A DNA stretch of 17,657 bases from Mariniphaga sp. (lineage in GTDB: Bacteria; Bacteroidota; Bacteroidia; Bacteroidales; Prolixibacteraceae): positions 1 through 17,657 of the forward strand of contig JANYLE010000007.1 of assembly GCA_025363795.1 (NCBI GenBank). Direction: 5' to 3'. The stretch's first letter is position 1, and each line of letters starts with the position of its first letter. Shown here one piece after another: positions 13,426 to 17,657 of the stretch. Both the position numbers and the translations under genes were made by a program. The notes beneath the pieces were generated by a model. The model saw nothing but the letters and a program-made list of their open reading frames with translations, did not search any database and was not told where the DNA came from.

Positions 13426-14937
13426 ATGACAAACACATTTTTAAATCAGTTCGAAGTCTGGTTTGTAACAGGAGCGCAGCTGCTGTACGGAGGTGATGCG
13501 GTCGTTAAAGTCGACGCACACTCAAACGAAATGGTAAAAGGATTGAACGAATCGGGCAATTTGCCGGTAAAAGTTGTCTATAAAGGGACTGCTAATTCGT
13601 CGTCTGAAATTGCAGAAATTATGCGTGCTGCAAATGGAGATACAAAATGTGTTGGTTTAATTACCTGGATGCATACTTTCTCTCCAGCTAAGATGTGGAT
13701 TCATGGTTTGATGGATTATAAAAAACCATTAATGCACCTTCATACTCAGTTCAATGAGCAAATTCCCTGGTCAGAAATCGACATGGATTTTATGAACCTG
13801 AATCAATCGGCTCATGGTGACCGTGAATTTGGATTTATAACCAGCCGTTTGCGCAAACCACGCAAAATAGTTGTCGGTTACTGGAAAGACAAATCGACTC
13901 AGGAAAAAATCGCTTCCTGGATGCGCGTTTGTGCTGGTTGGGCTGATTCACAAAACATGCTTATTATCCGTTTCGGAGACAACATGAACAATGTGGCTGT
14001 AACCGATGGAGACAAGGTCGAGGCTGAAATCCGTTTGGGTTACCACGTTGATAATGCTCCAATTGCATTGCTGGTTCCTTACGTTGAAGCGGTTAAAGAA
14101 GCTGACATTGACGTATTAATTGCTGAATACGAGAAACTATACGACTTTGCCGATGACTGTAAGAAAGGCGCTGAAAAACATATATCTGTACGTCAGGCTG
14201 CTGCTCAGGAAATTGGGTTACGCCGTTTCTTACAGGATAAAAAAGCAACTGCTTTCACGACCAGCTTCAACGAATTGGAAGGAATGTCACAGTTGATGGG
14301 CTTCGCTTCGCAACGATTGATGGCCGAAGGTTATGGTTTCGGTGCTGAAGGCGACTGGAAAACAGCTGCACTTACCCGTACCATGTGGGTTATGGCTCAA
14401 GGTTTGCCAGGTGGATGTTCGTTCCTTGAAGATTATGTATTGAATTTCGACGGGGCAAACAGCTCTATTCTTCAATCGCATATGTTGGAAATCAACCCTG
14501 AAATTGCAGCAAATAAACCACGTATCGAAGTTCATTTCTTAGGAATTGGTGATGCAGGTGTTTGTGCCCGCTTAATATTCCAGGCTCACGAAGGTGATGG
14601 TATTGCCGCAACTGTAGTCGATATGGGTAACCGTTTCCGCATGATTGTAAATGAAGTAGAAGTGATAAAACCGGAAGCATTGCCTAAATTGCCTGTTGCC
14701 TGTGCTTTGTGGAAACCAATGCCAAACCTCGAGATAGGTGCAGGTGCATGGATTACTGCAGGCGGAACTCATCATTCGAGTTTCTCGTTCTCTATCACTA
14801 CTGAAATGATGGAAGATTACGCCGAAATTGCTGACATCGAAATGTTGATTATCGATAAAGACACCAAGATCAGAGAATTCAAACAAACCATACGTAATAA
14901 CGAAGTGTATTACCTGTTGAACAAAGCACTTAGGTAA
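13426..14937 (+). CDS. araA: L-arabinose isomerase
   Basis: AraA interconverts L-arabinose and L-ribulose with a Mn2+ cofactor, the first step of arabinose catabolism. The 503-residue protein is close to the 500-residue E. coli enzyme in length and pattern: N-terminal V-W-F-V-T-G-A-Q-L-L-Y-G, W-M-H-T-F-S-P-A-K-M-W, Q-R-L-M-A-E-G-Y-G-F-G-A-E-G-D-W-K and the C-terminal W-I-T-A-G-G-T-H-H. The metal and acid-base residues are present: Glu308, Glu335 (F-L-E-D), His352 (Q-S-H-M-L-E) and the His449-His450 pair. Glycine codons in its first part are almost all GGA or GGT. The region from 14938 to the symporter gene holds a short ribulokinase-like fragment in the same frame as araA, after the araA TAA. 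Cytoplasmic; probably induced by arabinose through AraR. Confidence 0.97.
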   Translation: MTNTFLNQFEVWFVTGAQLLYGGDAVVKVDAHSNEMVKGLNESGNLPVKVVYKGTANSSSEIAEIMRAANGDTKCVGLITWMHTFSPAKMWIHGLMDYKKPLMHLHTQFNEQIPWSEIDMDFMNLNQSAHGDREFGFITSRLRKPRKIVVGYWKDKSTQEKIASWMRVCAGWADSQNMLIIRFGDNMNNVAVTDGDKVEAEIRLGYHVDNAPIALLVPYVEAVKEADIDVLIAEYEKLYDFADDCKKGAEKHISVRQAAAQEIGLRRFLQDKKATAFTTSFNELEGMSQLMGFASQRLMAEGYGFGAEGDWKTAALTRTMWVMAQGLPGGCSFLEDYVLNFDGANSSILQSHMLEINPEIAANKPRIEVHFLGIGDAGVCARLIFQAHEGDGIAATVVDMGNRFRMIVNEVEVIKPEALPKLPVACALWKPMPNLEIGAGAWITAGGTHHSSFSFSITTEMMEDYAEIADIEMLIIDKDTKIREFKQTIRNNEVYYLLNKALR

Positions 14938-14967
14938 TTCACAATTTATTGTTTGTTTTCAACTTCG

Positions 14968-15048
14968 ATGTTCGCCGCTGTAGTAGATGGTGGTTACGAC
15001 AAAGTGGAAGATTTACATGGGCAATCTTATATCAAAATAACCTATTAA
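14968..15048 (+). pseudogene. Remnant resembling the C-terminal part of ribulokinase (araB)
   Basis: In the 117-base gap after araA a 26-codon frame reads M-F-A-A-V-V-D-G-G-Y-D-K-V-E-D, then L-H-G-Q-S-Y-I-K-I-T-Y and a TAA at 15046-15048. The first half strongly resembles the M-F-A-A-V-V-A-G-x-Y-x-x-V-E-x-A segment near the C-terminus of FGGY-type ribulokinases, and G-Q-x-Y-x-K-x-Y resembles the segment that follows it in that family, with a few residues lost between. No start of an araB copy precedes it. An intact araB appears to start at 17561. The likeliest reading is a leftover of an older araB copy removed when the symporter-araD-araB block was placed here. The comparison is from memory, so a coincidental frame remains possible. 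Confidence 0.4.
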
Positions 15049-15054
15049 GAAATT

Positions 15055-16800
15055 ATGAATTGGAGTTCACACGAATTTATTTGGCTCGACTGGACAATTA
15101 TGGCGGTCGGGATTTTGGCTGTTGGCTGGGCTGTATGGCGGTCGGTACAAAAACACAAACGTTTGCAGAAAGGTGCCGATAGCGAAGATTACCTGTTCGG
15201 TAAAGGCGAGCCCTGGTATATCATTGGTGCTGCCATCTTTGCTGCTAATATCGGCTCGGAACACCTTGTTGGACTTGCAGGCACAGGCGCAAAGGCAGGC
15301 GTAGGTATGGCGCACTGGGAGATGCAAGGCTGGATGATACTCATCCTGGGCTGGCTCTTTGTGCCGTTCTATCAATTGATGAACATTAAGCTGGGGAAAA
15401 TCATTACAATGCCCGACTTCCTCAAAAATCGTTACACACCTGCCACGGGTTCGTGGCTGTCTATCATCACATTGATAGCATACATTCTGACCAAAGTGAG
15501 TGTAACTGCGTTTACCGGAGGTATCTTCATGGAGAGTCTTCTTGGCTTGCCTTTCTGGTACGGAGCTATCGGGTTGATCGTTTTAACGGGTATATTTACC
15601 GTCTTGGGCGGCATGAAGGGAGTGATGACACTGTCTGCAATTCAAACACCTATACTTATCATTGGTTCATTTCTGGTGCTTTTCTTAGGATTGTCAACGC
15701 TCGGGGACGGCAGTATTGCTAACGGTTGGACTGCAATGATTGACTATTCTAAAACGCTAAACGTAGGAACAGACGGCGTTGCCCACGGCACAAACCACAT
15801 GTTCCACTTAGAGACGGGCGACCCGCTGTATGACGACTATCCTGGGTTTTGGGTATTTCTCGGGGCAACGATTATCGGATTCTGGTATTGGGCTACTGAC
15901 CAACACATCGTTCAACGTGTGCTCGGACAACGAAAAGGCGAGTCTAGCGACGTAGTGATGAAGCGTGCGCGCAGAGGGACTATAGCTGCAGGTTATTTCA
16001 AATTATTACCTGTATTTATGTTTCTGATTCCCGGTATGATAGCAGCTGCACTGGCGGCACGTCCCGGCAGCGGTTTTTCGTTAGAAAATCCTGATACAGC
16101 CTTTGGCTCAATGGTTAAGTTTGTATTGCCTGCCGGTGTTAAAGGTATTGTTACGATAGGCTTTATATCCGCATTGGTTGCGTCTTTGGCTGCATTCTTC
16201 AACTCTTGCGCTACACTGTATACAGAAGACTTTTATAAGCCAATGTTCAAAAATAAAAGCGAGGCTACCTACGTGCGGACAGGTCGTCTTGCAACTGTTG
16301 TGGTTGTTTTACTTGGTATTGCATGGATACCAGTCATGATGAGTCTCGGCAGCCTTTACTCCTATCTGCAAGGCATTCAATCGCTGCTCGCTCCGGCGAT
16401 GGTGGCCGTATTCGTAATGGGTATATTTTCCAAGAGAATTACGCCCAAAGCTGGTGAAGCAGGTATGATAGTAGGCTTCTTTTTAGGTATGGTGCGTTTG
16501 CTGACCAACATCTTTACAAATACAGGTAAAGATGTAATGACAGGCTGGTACTGGGAATCCACAAGATGGTTTTGGCATACCAACTGGCTTATCTTTGAGA
16601 TCTGGTTACTCGTCTTCATCATGTTAATGATGGTTGTGGTATCGTTTTTCACTCCGAAGCCGACTGCTAAACAGATTGAGTTTATCACCTTCACAGGCGA
16701 TTACAAAACCCTTGTCAGGAATAGTTGGAACAAGTGGGATGTAATAGCTTCGTTAGGTGTAGTTTTAGCTTGTTCTTTATTCTACATGTATTTCTGGTAA
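15055..16800 (+). CDS. Sodium/solute symporter (SSS, SLC5 type), probable arabinose transporter
   Basis: A 581-residue membrane protein with about 14 predicted helices, of the vSGLT-like SSS family. Family features include the discontinuous first core helix G-A-A-I-F-A-A-N-I-G-S-E-H-L-V-G-L-A-G (58-76), W-Y-W-A-T-D-Q-H-I-V-Q-R-V-L-G (277-291), and the sodium-site helix ending S-L-A-A-F-F-N-S-C-A-T-L-Y-T-E-D-F-Y (377-394), where Ser377 matches one of the paired serines seen in vSGLT and the other position is Ala376. Such proteins import sugars with Na+ across the inner membrane. The position between araA and araD makes L-arabinose the likely substrate (inference). Codon use differs from araA: 8 of the first 14 glycine codons are GGC versus 1 of 12 in the start of araA, which may indicate separate origin. 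araD starts 35 bases after its stop. Confidence 0.9.
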   Translation: MNWSSHEFIWLDWTIMAVGILAVGWAVWRSVQKHKRLQKGADSEDYLFGKGEPWYIIGAAIFAANIGSEHLVGLAGTGAKAGVGMAHWEMQGWMILILGWLFVPFYQLMNIKLGKIITMPDFLKNRYTPATGSWLSIITLIAYILTKVSVTAFTGGIFMESLLGLPFWYGAIGLIVLTGIFTVLGGMKGVMTLSAIQTPILIIGSFLVLFLGLSTLGDGSIANGWTAMIDYSKTLNVGTDGVAHGTNHMFHLETGDPLYDDYPGFWVFLGATIIGFWYWATDQHIVQRVLGQRKGESSDVVMKRARRGTIAAGYFKLLPVFMFLIPGMIAAALAARPGSGFSLENPDTAFGSMVKFVLPAGVKGIVTIGFISALVASLAAFFNSCATLYTEDFYKPMFKNKSEATYVRTGRLATVVVVLLGIAWIPVMMSLGSLYSYLQGIQSLLAPAMVAVFVMGIFSKRITPKAGEAGMIVGFFLGMVRLLTNIFTNTGKDVMTGWYWESTRWFWHTNWLIFEIWLLVFIMLMMVVVSFFTPKPTAKQIEFITFTGDYKTLVRNSWNKWDVIASLGVVLACSLFYMYFW

Positions 16801-16835
16801 TTCTATCTTAAAGTCAAAAATTTATATATTCTGCT

Positions 16836-17522
16836 ATGTTAGCCGATTTAAAAGAACTGGTTTTCAAGGCAAATCTCGATTTGGTAAAGTACAATCTTGT
16901 TCTTTTCACATGGGGAAATGCAAGTGCGATTGATCGTGAAAAAGGGCTCGTCGTGATTAAACCCAGTGGCGTCGAGTACGATGTGATGACTGCTGATCAA
17001 ATGGTCGTAGTTGATCTTGAGGGAAATATTATCGAGGGAGATCTAAAACCTTCCTCAGATACACCCACCCATCTGGCATTGTATAAGGCATTTGATCACA
17101 TTGGTGGAATTGTTCACACCCATTCAACCTTTGCAACATCGTGGGCACAAGCAGGTGTATCTCTCCCAATAATAGGTACTACACACGCCGATTATTTTGC
17201 CGGTGATATCCCTTGCACACGTGATATGAAGGTAGAAGAGGTGAAAGGGGATTATGAAAGGGAGACAGGATCAGTGATCATTGAAAGATTTTTAAACCTA
17301 AATTCCAGGCATATACCAGGAGTTTTAGTTAAAAATCATGGACCTTTTACATGGGGAAAAGATGCGAAGGAAGCGGTTCACAATAGTGTTGTTTTGGAAG
17401 AAATTGCAAAAATGGCATTTATCGCTCATTCTGTTAATCCCCATTTGACAATGAATCCTTTACTCACGGAGAAACATTTCCAACGCAAGCACGGTGACAA
17501 TGCCTATTATGGTCAAAAATAG
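16836..17522 (+). CDS. araD: L-ribulose-5-phosphate 4-epimerase
   Basis: AraD converts L-ribulose 5-phosphate to D-xylulose 5-phosphate, linking arabinose to the pentose phosphate pathway, by a Zn2+-dependent retro-aldol mechanism (class II aldolase fold). The 228-residue protein keeps the N-terminal T-W-G-N-A-S-A-I-D-R (25-34), I-K-P-S-G-V (41-46), P-S-S-D-T-P-T-H (72-79, with Asp75), the zinc motif H-T-H-S (His94, His96), T-T-H-A-D-Y-F with the catalytic Asp119, and K-N-H-G-P-F (His168, third zinc histidine). A Tyr-Tyr-Gly near the C-terminus fits the residue donated to the neighbouring subunit. Length matches the E. coli enzyme (231). It follows the symporter by 35 bases and precedes araB by 38, so a single transcript is likely. 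Confidence 0.97.
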   Translation: MLADLKELVFKANLDLVKYNLVLFTWGNASAIDREKGLVVIKPSGVEYDVMTADQMVVVDLEGNIIEGDLKPSSDTPTHLALYKAFDHIGGIVHTHSTFATSWAQAGVSLPIIGTTHADYFAGDIPCTRDMKVEEVKGDYERETGSVIIERFLNLNSRHIPGVLVKNHGPFTWGKDAKEAVHNSVVLEEIAKMAFIAHSVNPHLTMNPLLTEKHFQRKHGDNAYYGQK

Positions 17523-17560
17523 ATTAACCAATTAAATATTAATTACTTAATAATATAACT

Positions 17561-17657
17561 ATGAAAAAATATGTGATCGGAATTGACTACGGAACTGACA
17601 GTGCCAGGGCAGTAATTGTAAATGCTCTTAACGGAGATGAAGTCTCATCATCAGTTA
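17561..17657 (+). CDS. araB: Ribulokinase, N-terminal start only (3' end outside window)
   Basis: The first 32 codons of a FGGY-family sugar kinase: M-K-K-Y-V-I-G-I-D-Y-G-T-D-S-A-R-A-V-I-V, where the G-I-D-Y-G-T-D-S-x-R-A phosphate-binding motif with Asp-Ser is typical of L-ribulokinase rather than xylulokinase or glycerol kinase. AraB phosphorylates L-ribulose to L-ribulose 5-phosphate using ATP. The position directly after araD completes the araA-symporter-araD-araB set. The ATG at 17561 follows the araD stop by 38 AT-rich bases. The window ends before any other domain can be checked. Confidence 0.85.
   Translation, partial: MKKYVIGIDYGTDSARAVIVNALNGDEVSSSV

Noticed and set aside
14949..15182. 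77-codon plus-strand frame overlapping the araA-symporter gap and the symporter start.
   Set aside because: Overlaps the symporter in another frame, with a composition (Arg/Cys/Trp) typical of an out-of-frame shadow.
1..17657. Search for CRISPR arrays, insertion sequences, tRNA or rRNA genes and toxin-antitoxin or defence genes.
   Set aside because: No repeat-spacer pattern, transposase, cloverleaf or rRNA-like sequence, or defence-type domain could be seen by reading.

Overview
The window looks like a chromosomal segment of a Bacteroidota member, probably order Bacteroidales. The evidence is a DUF3098 protein beside ftsX, a short TruB, a NUDIX-type AraR regulator next to arabinose genes, and several matches to the Bacteroidota -7 promoter element TAnnTTTG, with no strong Shine-Dalgarno sequences. 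Base composition is AT-rich, and intergenic DNA more so. The assignment rests on recognised families and gene order; no database search was possible.

Layout. (1) 1-4211, plus strand: the 3' end of a YfhO-like membrane protein, ftsX, a DUF3098 protein, truB and queA. This is a conserved Bacteroidota housekeeping cluster, but uppP, which I expect between the DUF3098 gene and truB, is absent and a 290-base gap stands there. A perfect 25-base inverted repeat separates queA from the convergent efp (minus, own promoter). (2) 4852-9213: a 506-base spacer, a TauE/SafE permease, and a two-gene unit encoding a periplasmic adaptor and a TolC-type outer-membrane channel without an inner-membrane pump. 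(3) 9311-12024: a probably exported lipoprotein rubrerythrin convergent with thiol peroxidase tpx, sharing a bidirectional terminator, then a minus-strand trio (YtxH protein, DUF1469/YqjE-like protein, coiled-coil protein) resembling enterobacterial yqjD-yqjE-yqjK. (4) 12369 to the end, plus strand: L-arabinose locus araR, araA, a sodium/sugar symporter, araD and the start of araB.

How the genes work together. The last block is a nearly complete L-arabinose pathway: the symporter imports sugar, AraA makes L-ribulose, AraB phosphorylates it, and AraD converts L-ribulose 5-phosphate to D-xylulose 5-phosphate. AraR, a NUDIX fold with a degenerate catalytic box, is the likely regulator. Two near-identical 21-base palindromes, one in the araR promoter and one just after araR on the araA side, are good candidates for its operators. 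Between araA and the symporter lies a 26-codon fragment resembling the C-terminal part of ribulokinase, and the symporter uses glycine codons unlike araA, so this part of the operon seems to have been rearranged. Rubrerythrin and Tpx form a peroxide-defence pair, consistent with an anaerobe or microaerophile. I saw no CRISPR array, insertion sequence, tRNA or rRNA, and no clearly novel multi-gene system; the leads worth following are the candidate AraR operators, the araB remnant, the exported rubrerythrin and the yqjDEK-like trio.
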